Below are positions 51,457 through 61,609 of a stretch of DNA of 64,000 nt, piece after piece. The notes under the pieces are model-generated. The model was given only the letters and a program-made list of their open reading frames with translations. It searched no databases and had not been told where the DNA came from. The DNA is from Scytonema hofmannii PCC 7110 (lineage in GTDB: Bacteria > Cyanobacteriota > Cyanobacteriia > Cyanobacteriales > Nostocaceae). Each line of letters begins with the position of its first letter. Position 1 is the stretch's first letter. The position numbers were made by a program, and so were the translations under genes. The DNA is taken from contig NZ_KQ976354.1 in the NCBI RefSeq assembly GCF_000346485.2, positions 8,546,039 to 8,610,038 on the forward strand. Direction: 5' to 3'.

Positions 51457-52905
51457 ATGCAGTTAAGCTTAACAACCTTCTCATTCCGATTACCTCTGTT
51501 AGCAACCGCAACAGAAGCAGCAGATAGTTCAATGGTTCTAGCAGCAGTGCTGCTGAGTTTAGTTGTTATCTATCTTGCTAGTAAAGTTGGTGGAGAGTTA
51601 TCCAACCGTATCGGTTTACCCCCTGTTCTGGGTGAACTTGTGGCTGGTGTAGTCGTTGGTGTTTCAGGGCTACATCTTTTGGTGTTTCCTGAAGGGGGAG
51701 CAACTGGTTCTGGCTCTCTCATTATGAGCTTCCTGCAAACTACGGCGGGTCTGAATCCGGATGCAGTTGATGCTGTGTTTGCAGCACAGTCTGAAGTTCT
51801 GACCATATTATCAGAATTGGGTGTTATTGTTCTTCTGTTTGAAATTGGCTTGGAGTCGAACATCAAAGATTTGATGGCGGTTGGGATACAAGCCGCTGTA
51901 GTTGCATTCGTAGGGGTAGTTTTACCCTTCGCTGCTGGTACAGCAGGTTTGATGGCTTTGTTTGGCATCCCAATTGTGCCTGCGATTTTTGCTGGGGCGG
52001 CTCTCACGGCTACCAGTATAGGTATCACTTCTAAAGTCTTATCAGAATTGGGTCGTCTCAATTCAAAAGAAGGACAAATTATTTTGGGTGCTGCCGTTAT
52101 TGATGATGTGCTGGGGATTATTATTCTAGCAGTGGTCGCAAGCCTTGCTAAAGAAGGCACGGTGGATTCGGGCAAAGTCGTTTACTTGCTGATTAGCGCT
52201 ACCTCTTTCCTTGTAGGATCGATTGTCTTGGGTAACGTCTTTAGTAACTCTTTTGTCGCGATCGCTAAAAAGTTAAAAACTCGTGGTGAATTAGTGATAC
52301 CAGCATTCACCTTTTCCTATATGATGGCATACCTTGCGGCTGTTATACAGCTAGAAGCCATTTTAGGTTCTTTTGCAGCTGGGTTAGTTTTAGATGAGAC
52401 CGACGAGCGCGTCCAGCTACAAAAACAAGTCATGCCCATTGCCGACTTACTAGTCCCTATTTTCTTTGTCACCGTTGGCGCAAGAACCGATTTGGGAGTG
52501 CTAAATCCAGCTATTCCTACCAATCGCGAGGGCTTAGTTATGGCAATTTTCCTAATTGCTGTTGCGATTATTGGAAAAGTTGCCACAGGGTTGAGTGTTT
52601 TTGGAATACCTCAAATCAATCGTTTGGCAATTGGTGTTGGAATGATCCCTCGCGGTGAGGTAGGATTGGTTTTTCTCGGTATTGGCTCCTCTACAGGAGT
52701 TCTCTCCAAACCTTTAGAGGCAGCAATTATCATGATGGTTATTCTGACAACATTTTTAGCGCCACCTTTGTTAAGATTTGTATTCCCAGAACCAATTGAG
52801 ACAGCAACCGACACAGAAAAATTAATTTTTGACGGTTCTGGTAGCAATTCTCTTGTAATTGGATCATCAGATGCTAAAATTTCTTCTCCAGATAAAAGGG
52901 AGTAG
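51457..52905 (+). CDS. Cation/proton antiporter, CPA2 family
   Basis: 482 residues with about 12-13 membrane segments (AAVLLSLVVIYLASKVG, VLPFAAGTAGLMALFGIP, FLVGSIVLGNVFSNSFV). The ion site AAVIDDVLGIIILAVVASLA has the Asp pair of CPA2 (KefB/NapA type) exchangers; LGELVAGVVVGVSGLHLLV and PRGEVGLVFLGIGSSTG are also typical. Exchanges Na+ or K+ for H+; there is no RCK domain. The C-terminus SSPDKRE and its stop are supplied by a GGGAGTA repeat. Confidence 0.9.
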   Translation: MQLSLTTFSFRLPLLATATEAADSSMVLAAVLLSLVVIYLASKVGGELSNRIGLPPVLGELVAGVVVGVSGLHLLVFPEGGATGSGSLIMSFLQTTAGLNPDAVDAVFAAQSEVLTILSELGVIVLLFEIGLESNIKDLMAVGIQAAVVAFVGVVLPFAAGTAGLMALFGIPIVPAIFAGAALTATSIGITSKVLSELGRLNSKEGQIILGAAVIDDVLGIIILAVVASLAKEGTVDSGKVVYLLISATSFLVGSIVLGNVFSNSFVAIAKKLKTRGELVIPAFTFSYMMAYLAAVIQLEAILGSFAAGLVLDETDERVQLQKQVMPIADLLVPIFFVTVGARTDLGVLNPAIPTNREGLVMAIFLIAVAIIGKVATGLSVFGIPQINRLAIGVGMIPRGEVGLVFLGIGSSTGVLSKPLEAAIIMMVILTTFLAPPLLRFVFPEPIETATDTEKLIFDGSGSNSLVIGSSDAKISSPDKRE

Positions 52906-52942
52906 GAAGTAGGGAGTAGGGAGTAGGGAGTAGGGAGTAGGA
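52896..52942 (+). repeat. GGGAGTA heptamer repeat at the antiporter stop
   Basis: About six units beginning in the last codons of the antiporter gene (AGG GAG TAG); the first unit is altered to GGAAGTA. Same unit and same phase as at the psbA-like and murI genes. Confidence 0.85.
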
Positions 52943-53631
52943 AGAATTCCACATCCCTCACTCCCTCACTCTCTCACTCCTCCCCAATCCCCTAACCCTG
53001 TGTCTGTACTTAGTTCTTTGTAAAGACTGTTTCCTATATATTGTCAAGACCAATGGAACTCATATTCCCAAATCTACGTCTCCAGAGATGGAATTTTTAG
53101 AAGTTTTTTCTAAAAAAATCGACTTTAGGTATGTTCTTTTTGTCCTTCCATTCCCCTGCTCTCTAGTTAAACCCTAAATATTTTCTAGCCTTTAATACAG
53201 TAGGACTTAAAAATCACAGGGAGTAGGGAGTAGGGAGTAGGAGTTAGGAAAAAAGCACTTTCTACCTTGTCCCCGACCCCATTCCCCATTCCCTATTCCC
53301 TTTCAATTGGTGCATCAAATACCAAAAATGACACAACTCGATAAATCCCTTGTCGATTCAAGTGTTACCCATAGGGATTGACTGCTGTTGAAAATGCTGG
53401 TTATCTCATTAGTTAGTGTAGTCTAGTGCTTTAAAAAAAATGGACTTTTTTAATGTCATAACGGCATAGCAAATAGAACAGGTATGCTAGATTCGACGCC
53501 ACTATTCCAATTCCTAGTAAGGATTTGATGCTTTTGGCATCAAAACCAAGGTGTGGGCGGTGATGGTGTGAGGATGTGCCAACACTTTGAAATTTTGACG
53601 GCTCTATGAATGCGAATCAGGAGAAAACACT
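52943..53631. other. Intergenic region before amiC1
   Basis: About 690 bp. It includes CACTCCCT-type C-rich heptamers (about 52955-52985), another GGGAGTA block (53219-53243) and ATTCCCT units (about 53281-53300). No gene is seen. The last 200 bp should hold the amiC1 promoter. Confidence 0.5.
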
Positions 53632-55578
53632 GTGAAAATGCACTGGTTACTACCTGGTACCTTTGTAACTACTTCATTATGTATGCTGGCTACGCCTGCG
53701 GAAGCAGCGAAGTTACAGTCTTGGCGTTTTGATGCTAATCAAAATAGATTGGAAATCAATACCGAAGGTGCTGTGCAACCTCAGGCGCAACTGGTTTTTA
53801 ACCCCACGCGCTTGGTTATCGATTTGCCAGGAATAGAATTTGGGCGTCCGCAGTTGACTAAGTCAGTTGGTGGAGCCATTCGCTCTGTTCGGATCGGTCA
53901 GTTTGACAAAGCAACGACTCGTGTTGTTGTCGAATTGAGTCCGGGTTATACCCTCGATCCAAAGCAAGTGAAATTTGAGGGCAAAACTGCCAGTCGTTGG
54001 ACAGTACAATTACCAACACCACAAGCTGAGCAAACAGAAACCTCGAATGTAAGCGAGCAAGTTACGATCGCGACTTCGAGAAACGTTTCACCCCCCAGAA
54101 ATGCTTCACCTCTGAAAAATGTTTATAGCGTTGTTACAGTAGACTCGCAAGAAAACAAACCAGAGTTTTCAAAACAAGTTGTGACTATTCCTGAAGCTAC
54201 AACTCAAATAGAGAGCTTGCAAGTCACAGGAGACGGTTTATTTGTCCGCACAAATGGAGAAACCCCCAAATTTCAAATTATTCGCAGTCGCGATCGCTCT
54301 ACTATTTTTGTTGATATCCCCGGTGCTACCCTCACGTCAAATTTTTCACAGCAGGATGTCAAAGTTAACCAGTATGGGATAAACCGTATTGAATTTAACC
54401 AACTGAGAACAACAAGACCAACTGTCAGGCTGACATTAAGAGTAGATCGAGATAGCCCTGACTGGCGGGTCAGTACGAGCAATATTGGTAGTAGTAGTGG
54501 TTTGGTGCTGTTACCTAACCGATTTGCGACTAACTCCCCCAGAGAAAATAATTCAAACAACTTAAACTCTCCAAGTGAGAGTCAATCGATACCTTTACCA
54601 GATCCATCAAGCAACAACTCCATTGCGACAATTCAGTCAGTGGATGTTGCTGGTACGAAACTGATGATTAGAGGCGATCGTGCTTTATCATCAGTCAACA
54701 CTGGTTGGGATAGGTCTTCTGGTTTCTACCGAATTACTATTCCTAATGCTAAGTTAGCTCCTTCCGTCAAAGGTCCAGATTTTAGTGCCAACAGCCCCAT
54801 TTTGCGGGTACGCTTGCAACAGCAAGACTCTCGTACAGTGGTTATATTTGTTCAACCCTCATCAGGAGTGCGATTTGGGCAACTCAACCAACCAAACAAT
54901 CAACTCCTCTCTCTGGAACTAGAACGTACCCGTACAATATTGCCTCCCGTAGGATTACCGCCTATCTCGCGAACAAATCCACAGCCTCTACCACCCAGAA
55001 CAACGACTCCTCCATCTCGGAGTCCTCGCGTCCCCAAAGGAAGAGTTATTATTGTTGTTGATCCCGGACATGGCGGTCAAGACCCAGGAGCACTTGGTAT
55101 CGGGGGAATTCAAGAGAAGGACGTTATTTTACCCATTAGCTCGAGAATAGCTGAGCTTTTGCAGCAAAAAGGCGTACAAGCAGTGCTAACCCGAAATGCT
55201 GACTACTTTGTGGGTCTTCAGGGGCGGGTTGACATGGCAGAGAAGGTAAATGCTGATGTATTTGTTAGCATCCATGCTAACTCAGCAGGAGCCGGTCGTC
55301 CAGATGTTAGTGGTTTAGAAACATATTATTACGATAGCGGCTTAGGCCTAGCTAGAATTGTTCACAGCAGTATTCTCCGCAGTGTCAACGTTAAAGACCG
55401 AGGAGTCAGGAAAGCAAGATTCTATGTCCTGAGAAAAAGTTCTATGCCTTCGATTCTTGTAGAAACAGGGTTTTTAACTGGTCGTGAGGACGCTGCTAAG
55501 CTAGGTAACCGCCTGTACCAAAATCAAATGGCAGAGGCGATCGCTAATGGTATTGTTGAGTACCTCAGACAAAGATAA
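53632..55578 (+). CDS. amiC1: N-acetylmuramoyl-L-alanine amidase with AMIN domains (AmiC1)
   Basis: 648 residues from a GTG, with AGGAG eight bases before. Signal peptide to about residue 25 (MLATPAEAA). AMIN domains at about 30-115 and 195-290, with a third AMIN-like region at about 335-440, bind the wall. A Pro/Arg/Thr linker leads to the Amidase_3 catalytic domain (about 465-645): Zn ligands in VDPGHGGQDPGA, GIQEKDV and VSIHANSAG, catalytic Glu in ILVETGFL. In heterocystous cyanobacteria AmiC enzymes drill septal nanopores for cell-cell exchange. Paired with amiC2. Confidence 0.92.
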   Translation: MKMHWLLPGTFVTTSLCMLATPAEAAKLQSWRFDANQNRLEINTEGAVQPQAQLVFNPTRLVIDLPGIEFGRPQLTKSVGGAIRSVRIGQFDKATTRVVVELSPGYTLDPKQVKFEGKTASRWTVQLPTPQAEQTETSNVSEQVTIATSRNVSPPRNASPLKNVYSVVTVDSQENKPEFSKQVVTIPEATTQIESLQVTGDGLFVRTNGETPKFQIIRSRDRSTIFVDIPGATLTSNFSQQDVKVNQYGINRIEFNQLRTTRPTVRLTLRVDRDSPDWRVSTSNIGSSSGLVLLPNRFATNSPRENNSNNLNSPSESQSIPLPDPSSNNSIATIQSVDVAGTKLMIRGDRALSSVNTGWDRSSGFYRITIPNAKLAPSVKGPDFSANSPILRVRLQQQDSRTVVIFVQPSSGVRFGQLNQPNNQLLSLELERTRTILPPVGLPPISRTNPQPLPPRTTTPPSRSPRVPKGRVIIVVDPGHGGQDPGALGIGGIQEKDVILPISSRIAELLQQKGVQAVLTRNADYFVGLQGRVDMAEKVNADVFVSIHANSAGAGRPDVSGLETYYYDSGLGLARIVHSSILRSVNVKDRGVRKARFYVLRKSSMPSILVETGFLTGREDAAKLGNRLYQNQMAEAIANGIVEYLRQR

Positions 55579-56238
55579 CGGAATCTACTTTGTCTAAGAA
55601 TAAATTCCCGATGGGCTGTTGCCTTAGCACAATTGCAGGCAGCAGCCCTTATTCTTTTAAATATATTGTGTAAAAAGTGTTTATTTAGACTTCAAATTGG
55701 GAATACTGTGTGACATCACACCTAACTTACCTGATGGTGATGCACATGAGTACGGCTATAAGACCCAGGATTTCCAAAAAATCGCACAACTTCTTGCCTT
55801 TGTCACCTGAGAGATAGGACTATAAAAATAAGAAATAAGCAATTGACCCTTTGAGATAAACTTTGTAATGGTAATATTTTCTATTATTTCTAGTGACTGA
55901 TAAGGGTTTTTGCTAGCTCAACCCAAGCATCTATATTTTTTCAGTTATACATCAGTGGGGTCTATGAGTCCCTACCATATCAGTCAACCGTATCTGACAG
56001 ATAAAGTGTGAAGTATGAAATATGAGTAAATTCCACCAAAAAATTGAACATTTGTACCGAGTTATACTACTTTTTTCATTCTTTATGCTTCATTCTTGTA
56101 AACTTCATCCGGCAAAAATTAAGCGCAAGCTTTATTTCTAAAGTGACTTTTTATAATGCTGAACGGTAAAGGCGTCAGTCCTTGCCAAAAGTTTAGGCAT
56201 TTTGACATCTCTTATAAATACGAATCTGGAGAAAAATT
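55579..56238. other. Spacer between amiC1 and amiC2
   Basis: 660 bp with the terminator-like hairpin at 55613-55648. The rest is AT-rich with no gene. The length and the hairpin suggest that amiC2 has its own promoter. Confidence 0.5.
55613..55648 (+). terminator. Terminator after amiC1
   Basis: GGGCTGTTGCCT / AGGCAGCAGCCC stem around a 12-base loop, followed by TTATTCTTTT, 34 bp after the amiC1 stop. Confidence 0.65.
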
Positions 56239-58272
56239 GTGAAAATTAACTGGCTGTTACCTGGTGCTGTTGCAACAAGTGCTTTGTTCATAGCTTCGTC
56301 GCCAGCGCAAGCAGCGAAACTGCAATTCTGGGGATATGATGTCAATAAAAATCGATTAGAGTTTCGTACTGAGGGACCTGTTCAACCCCAGGCGCAACTC
56401 ATTTTTCATCCCACTCGCTTAGTAATTGATTTACCTGGTGTGGAATCTGGACGCCGACAGCTCATGCAACAAGTCGGTGGTGCTATCCGCGTTATCCGTA
56501 TTGGACAATTAGACGAACACACAACTCGCCTTGTTGTAGAACTAAGTCCGGGTTATACTCTCGATCCAAAGCAAGTGAAATTTGAGGGGAGAACTCCCAG
56601 TCGTTGGTTCGTACAATTACCGACGCCAGAAGCAGAACTTGGAGTTCCCTCTTCACTAAATGTTTACAGTGTTGTCAAGCCTAACCCCAATACAGCACAA
56701 AGACCGGAACCAAACGTTAATGTCTACACCGAACCTGTCCCCAATACAAACCTTGAGCCACTTCCAAGACGAACGATTGTGAGTCGTACTAATAACAGCA
56801 ATCTTGCTGAAGGTATGGCTCAAATTGAGAACTTACGTGTCACAGGAGATGGGTTGTTTGTCCGTACCAGTGGTAGCATTCCTAAGGTAAAGATGTTTCG
56901 CAGCAAGGACAAAAGCGCAATCAACATTGATATTTCTGGTGCTGCTTTATCCTCTGATTTCCCGATGCGGGATGTACCCGTTAACAAACATGGAGTTAGA
57001 CACGTAGAATTTACCGAACTCAGATCCGATCCACCAGGTGTCCGGATGACGTTATGGGTAGAAAAAGATGGTCCAGATTGGGGAACAAACGTTAGCTCTA
57101 ATGGAAGTTTGGTAATTCTGCCAAACAGCAGTGGAGTGACAGTATCAGAGAATAACGCTAGGAGGAATAACGACGATAGTAATTCCAGTCGTTACTCCGA
57201 CAATAATTCTAGAAATAATGACGATAGTAACTCAAGCCGTTACTCCAACAATAACCTCCGTTCTTACGAAAGTGTAAATGACTCATTGTCTACAATTCAA
57301 TCTGTAGAATTGGCTAGTGCTGGCGCACAACTGTTTATTAAAGCTGATGGCACTTTAGCTTCTATTGATAGCAACTGGGAAAGATCTTCGGGTTTTTTCC
57401 GAATCACGATACCCAATGCCAAATTAGCAACTCCAGTCAAAGGTCCAAATTTGGATGCAAGCAGCCCCATTCTCCGCATCCGACTGCAACAGAAAGATTC
57501 TCGTACAGTTGTTATGTACGTTCAACCCGCACCTGGAGTGCGAATTGGACAACTCAATCAACTGACAGAAAGGGTTTTGTCCCTACAATTACAGCGCACT
57601 CGTTCCATAACTTCGCCATTTTCTTTGCCGCCTTTAGCAAGACCATCATATCCACAACCTATGCCTAACGGACCAATGACAATTAATCCAACTTATGGGA
57701 CACAGCCACAAGCACGACGAAGAGCACCCAATGGGCGCGTTGTGATTGTTGTCGATCCCGGACATGGTGGTAAAGATTCTGGTGCTCCCGGTATTGGCGG
57801 ATTGCTAGAAAAGAACGTGGTTCTGCCTATCAGTCAAAGGGTAGCATCCGTTTTGGAGCAAAGCGGCGTGCAGGTAGTGCTTACTCGCAATTCTGACTAC
57901 TTTGTGGAACTTCAAGGACGGGTAGACTTAGCAGACCGAGCCAATGCCGATTTATTTGTTAGCGTTCACTCTAATTCTATTGAGGGTCGTCCTGATGTCA
58001 ATGGTTTAGAAACGTATTACTATGACAGCGGTTACGATCTGGCTCGTGTCGTTCATAATACTATTCTCGAAAGTATCCCAAGCCTCAAAAACAGAGGAGT
58101 ACGGAAAGCTAGATTTTATGTTCTAAGAAAAAGTTCTATGCCTTCCATTTTGGTAGAAACTGGCTATATGAGTGGTCTAGAGGATAATCCCAGGTTGGGA
58201 ACTCCCGAATACCAAAATCGCATGGCGGACGCCATCGCTCAAGGTATACTTCGATACTTGCGACAAAGATAG
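56239..58272 (+). CDS. amiC2: N-acetylmuramoyl-L-alanine amidase with AMIN domains (AmiC2)
   Basis: 677 residues from a GTG, with a GGAG site much like amiC1. Signal peptide (ASSPAQAAK), AMIN-like domains, then a low-complexity Asn/Ser/Arg linker (about 310-345, repeats of RYSDNN and NDDSNSS) that amiC1 lacks. Amidase_3 domain at about 500-677: VDPGHGGKDSGA, LLEKNVV, VSVHSNSIEG and catalytic ILVETGYM. It is the tandem paralogue of amiC1; in Anabaena and Nostoc the AmiC2 type is needed for septal pores and heterocyst function. Confidence 0.93.
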   Translation: MKINWLLPGAVATSALFIASSPAQAAKLQFWGYDVNKNRLEFRTEGPVQPQAQLIFHPTRLVIDLPGVESGRRQLMQQVGGAIRVIRIGQLDEHTTRLVVELSPGYTLDPKQVKFEGRTPSRWFVQLPTPEAELGVPSSLNVYSVVKPNPNTAQRPEPNVNVYTEPVPNTNLEPLPRRTIVSRTNNSNLAEGMAQIENLRVTGDGLFVRTSGSIPKVKMFRSKDKSAINIDISGAALSSDFPMRDVPVNKHGVRHVEFTELRSDPPGVRMTLWVEKDGPDWGTNVSSNGSLVILPNSSGVTVSENNARRNNDDSNSSRYSDNNSRNNDDSNSSRYSNNNLRSYESVNDSLSTIQSVELASAGAQLFIKADGTLASIDSNWERSSGFFRITIPNAKLATPVKGPNLDASSPILRIRLQQKDSRTVVMYVQPAPGVRIGQLNQLTERVLSLQLQRTRSITSPFSLPPLARPSYPQPMPNGPMTINPTYGTQPQARRRAPNGRVVIVVDPGHGGKDSGAPGIGGLLEKNVVLPISQRVASVLEQSGVQVVLTRNSDYFVELQGRVDLADRANADLFVSVHSNSIEGRPDVNGLETYYYDSGYDLARVVHNTILESIPSLKNRGVRKARFYVLRKSSMPSILVETGYMSGLEDNPRLGTPEYQNRMADAIAQGILRYLRQR

Positions 58273-58273
58273 T

Positions 58274-58331
58274 GGTTAGTGGTTAAGAGTACAACTAACA
58301 ACTAACAACTAACAACTAACAACTAACAACC
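58274..58331 (+). repeat. AACTAAC heptamer repeat
   Basis: About five units of AACTAAC (58299-58331) between amiC2 and murI, preceded by a short AGTGGTT block. The murI GTG follows 20 bp later. Confidence 0.85.
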
Positions 58332-58351
58332 TAAATTAATATTTTCTGCCT

Positions 58352-59191
58352 GTGCTGAGCTATTCTGATTTTGATAACGAACCCCAACGTGCCTCAATTG
58401 GCATTTTTGATAGTGGTGTAGGTGGTTTAACGGTCCTGCGACAACTCTACAAGCAACTCCCCAATGAATCGATTATTTACTTTGGGGATACGGCTCGACT
58501 TCCTTATGGCATTCGCACACCAGGTGAAATCGTACAGTATGTACGTGACATCCTAGACTGGATGCAACAGCAACAAGTGAAGATGGTTGTCATGGCATGT
58601 AACACCAGTTCTGCTTTAGCCCTAGAGGCGGTGCAGGACAAATATCCTTTTCCCGTTCTAGGAATTATCCTCCCTGGGGCAATGGCAGCAGTTGAATGTG
58701 GCAAACGCATTGGGGTGATTGCCACTCCGGCAACTGCCAAAAGTAATGCATATCGACATGCTATCCTAGAAGTAAATCCCCAAGTTCAAGTCTGGCAAGT
58801 AGGTTGTCCGGAGTTTGTGCCGCTCATTGAACAACATCGCGTTCAAGATCCCTACACCATAGATGTGGCACGCTCATACCTCGAACCACTCATACACCAT
58901 CAGATCGATACCCTAGTCTACGGCTGCACCCACTATCCTCACCTAGCACCAGTCTTGCGATCGCTGCTTCCATACCAAGTACAGTTGGTCGATCCTGCCA
59001 TACAGGTAGTTGCTGCTTGCGCTCAAGAACTAGATGTGATGGGTTTGAAAAACACCCATCCACCAGTACCCACGCGCTTTGCTGTCAGTGGCTGTCCGCA
59101 ACAGTTTGCTCAGTCCTGCTTGCAATGGCTAGGTTACACCCCAACCGTTGAGGCAGTATGCTGGGCTGAAAGAGTAGGGAGTAGGGAGTAG
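58352..59191 (+). CDS. murI: Glutamate racemase
   Basis: 279 residues from a GTG. IGIFDSGVGGLTVLRQL, the two catalytic Cys in VVMACNTSSALA and LVYGCTHYPHLAP, and FGDTARLPYG are all present. It makes D-glutamate for peptidoglycan. The gene lies directly after amiC2, so wall synthesis and wall cutting genes adjoin. The last residues VGSRE and the stop TAG are read from a GGGAGTA heptamer repeat. Confidence 0.95.
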   Translation: MLSYSDFDNEPQRASIGIFDSGVGGLTVLRQLYKQLPNESIIYFGDTARLPYGIRTPGEIVQYVRDILDWMQQQQVKMVVMACNTSSALALEAVQDKYPFPVLGIILPGAMAAVECGKRIGVIATPATAKSNAYRHAILEVNPQVQVWQVGCPEFVPLIEQHRVQDPYTIDVARSYLEPLIHHQIDTLVYGCTHYPHLAPVLRSLLPYQVQLVDPAIQVVAACAQELDVMGLKNTHPPVPTRFAVSGCPQQFAQSCLQWLGYTPTVEAVCWAERVGSRE

Positions 59192-59208
59192 GGAGTAGGG
59201 AGTAGGGA
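59172..59208 (+). repeat. GGGAGTA heptamer repeat at the murI stop
   Basis: About five units starting inside the murI gene (GTA GGG AGT AGG GAG TAG). Unit and stop-codon use match those at 34109 and 52896. CTTGACT heptamers follow at about 59267-59288. Confidence 0.9.
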
Positions 59209-59286
59209 TAAGAGAAAGAAATTACAAACTCTTCCCTAACCTCTAATCCCTAACCCCTACCTCCTCTCTTGACTCTTGACTCTTGA

Positions 59287-59481
59287 CTAGTGTAGGCTAG
59301 TAGCCTCAGTCACATTTGACGTTAAGGTTACCTCCCCCTTATTCGTATGGGAAACTCGTGAAGAGTCACCACTAGCTGTCTTATTTCCGGTTCTCTTTGC
59401 TAGTGCCAACAAGAGGTAGACTGCTAACAAATAACCAGAAGCTAATATAAAAATCATCATAGGCATTTTTCCGTAAATCAT
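59287..59481 (-). CDS. Putative small membrane protein
   Basis: 64 residues. One membrane helix (MMIFILASGYLLAVYLLLAL) is followed by a polar tail (KRTGNKTASGDSSRVSHTNK). A start at the seventh codon (MPMMIF) is possible; the ribosome site is weak. A small minus-strand gene between murI and sds also occurs, as far as I recall, in Anabaena, which supports it. Function unknown. Confidence 0.5.
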   Translation of the reverse strand: MIYGKMPMMIFILASGYLLAVYLLLALAKRTGNKTASGDSSRVSHTNKGEVTLTSNVTEATSLH

Positions 59482-60545
59482 CGTCTCTACCAGGTCTTGT
59501 GTCCAAGGGTTATAAACTTAAATAAATAATGTAGAACTGCAGCCACAAACTACACTTGTAGCGGCTGTTTTTCTACGTAAAAAACTATTCGGTAGAGCTA
59601 AATGCTCTCCGAGGAATCCACTTGTAAGGAATTTTTTGCAAACTACACCTATAGCAACAAATAGTTGATTTACCAAAAAGCAAACGCAATCCGTTGTTTC
59701 AGCATTCTACCCAGTCTGCATTATTTTGCACGCACTTGACTCTGTACTTGCATTGCAAGCACTTTTTCTGTGCTCATAAACTATGACGTTTCCCCTATAG
59801 AAAACGCATGGCTTTAACCTTGAGTTTTGGAGACGAGGGACTTAACCAACGAATAACTCCCTTGGTCAAAGCCCACGATACTTTATTCACTCACAACACC
59901 AGAAAAGGAAAACACCTCTTGGTGATTTTCTCGACCGGATGGTGAATCTCTCAATAACTTAAAATCCCTTGATTTTAGCGTAACACAACCACCCTGACTT
60001 TTTAGCCAATTTTTCTGCTAAATTTAAAATTTTCTAGGGTTAGTTACATAGGCTTTGAAGATATTTTTCTTGACTTAAAAGCCGACACTGTATAAAAAAA
60101 AACTATAGTTGACTCATAAGTAAATTTTACCTTGTTTTCAATGTTACTAGTAAAAATGTTATGGTAAATTTACTGAAAATTAAAGTTTTTATGAAGAAAA
60201 GCACTTTTGTTTGATATCTAAGATTTTAGCAAATTTTAAAAAAAGTATTAAAAGCCGCTTTCTAGTGCGAAGATATACCCATTACTACCTCAGTATGCTT
60301 TTCGCCACATTAGAAAAAATGAAAATTTAACACCTGAGTTTTTTAACTACCTGTTACTATTTTAAGAATTGTAACAAGGCAGAGACCAACAGGCAAGTAC
60401 CCACAACGCTTTTAACAGTGACCAGTAACGAGTAACCAATTTCTCGATCGTTCTATCCTTTCTATCCCAAAAAAGGACTAGATTATCTTAAAATGAGTAG
60501 AAGATATGTAAACTTTCGTAAATTAAAGCCAGAGTCTGCCCATCC
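59482..60545. other. Long gene-free region upstream of sds
   Basis: 1064 bp with no open frame that looks coding. It contains a hairpin GAAAACACC / GGTGATTTTC (about 59908-59931) followed by a T-rich stretch, and AT-rich sequence from 60000 to 60370. A small RNA gene ending at the hairpin is possible; otherwise this is promoter and spacer. ACCAGTA-type heptamer remnants lie near 60418. Confidence 0.4.
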
Positions 60546-61517
60546 ATGACCCCAGCCACCTCCCTTTTTTCCCCAGTGGAAGCTGACCTGCTTTTACTAG
60601 CAGACAATCTAAAACAGCTAGTTGGAAACGGTCACCCCATTCTTTGTGCAGCCGCCGAACACTTATTTGGAGCTGGGGGAAAGCGTATCAGACCAGCTAT
60701 TGTTCTACTCGTCTCGCGGGCAACAATGCTCCAGCAAGACATTACGCATCGCCATCGCCGCCTAGCTGAGATTACAGAAATGATTCATACAGCTAGCTTG
60801 GTACACGACGATGTGGTTGATGAATCAGAAATGCGACGTAATGTTCCGACCGTTCACAGTTTGTTTGGTAACCGGATTGCAGTTTTAGCAGGAGATTTTC
60901 TGTTTGCTCAATCTTCTTGGTACTTAGCAAACTTGGACAACCTTGAAGTGGTTAAACTGCTGTCGCAAGTGATTATGGATCTGGCAACTGGCGAAATCCA
61001 GCAGGGATTAAGTCGATTTGATAGCAGTATAACTATTGAGACTTATTTGAATAAGAGTTATTACAAAACCGCGTCTTTGATTGCTAACAGTGCTAAAGCG
61101 GCAGGGGTTTTGAGCGAAGTTTCCCAAGAAGTCACTGAGCATTTATACGACTACGGGCGTCACATTGGTTTGGCGTTCCAGATTGTGGATGACATTTTAG
61201 ATTTCACGAGTTCGACAGACACCTTAGGTAAACCAGCTTCTTCAGATTTAAAAAGTGGCAATTTAACAGCACCTGTTTTATTCGCTTTAGAAGAACAACC
61301 GTACTTGGAAGTTTTGATAGAAAGAGAGTTTGCTCAAGAAGGAGATTTAGACCAAGCCCTCTCCTTAATTGAAAATAGTCAGGGTCTACAGCGAGCAAGG
61401 GAATTAGCAGCCCATCATGCTCGGTCAGCATTAGAGCATATAGCAGACCTACCCGCCTCCGATTGCCGTCAAGCCTTGATTAAGATGGCTGACTACGTGT
61501 TGAGTCGTCTCTACTAA
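60546..61517 (+). CDS. sds: Solanesyl/long-chain trans-prenyl diphosphate synthase
   Basis: 323 residues. The first Asp-rich motif LVHDDVVDESEMRR, the GGKRIRP substrate loop and the second motif FQIVDDILDFTSS are intact. The residues before the first motif are small (MIHTASLV), allowing long chains. Makes the C45-type side chain of plastoquinone. Follows a long spacer, so it probably has its own promoter. Confidence 0.93.
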   Translation: MTPATSLFSPVEADLLLLADNLKQLVGNGHPILCAAAEHLFGAGGKRIRPAIVLLVSRATMLQQDITHRHRRLAEITEMIHTASLVHDDVVDESEMRRNVPTVHSLFGNRIAVLAGDFLFAQSSWYLANLDNLEVVKLLSQVIMDLATGEIQQGLSRFDSSITIETYLNKSYYKTASLIANSAKAAGVLSEVSQEVTEHLYDYGRHIGLAFQIVDDILDFTSSTDTLGKPASSDLKSGNLTAPVLFALEEQPYLEVLIEREFAQEGDLDQALSLIENSQGLQRARELAAHHARSALEHIADLPASDCRQALIKMADYVLSRLY

Positions 61518-61565
61518 TTTTCAAGACTTAATAACCAAATCATATACATAGACCAAGTCATTGGT

Positions 61566-61589
61566 TTAGCATGAGAGTATACATGCTAA
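61566..61589. terminator. Inverted repeat between converging genes
   Basis: TTAGCATG / CATGCTAA with an 8-base loop, 49 bp after the sds stop and 21 bp after the stop of the converging gene. A possible two-way terminator, but without a clear T-run. Confidence 0.4.
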
Positions 61590-61609
61590 TACCTGATAGC
61601 TGATAAAAT

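Noticed and set aside
51570-52175. 201-codon minus-strand frame inside the antiporter gene
   Set aside because: It is antisense to a clear membrane protein gene and has the Pro/Thr/Ala-rich makeup of an antisense shadow.
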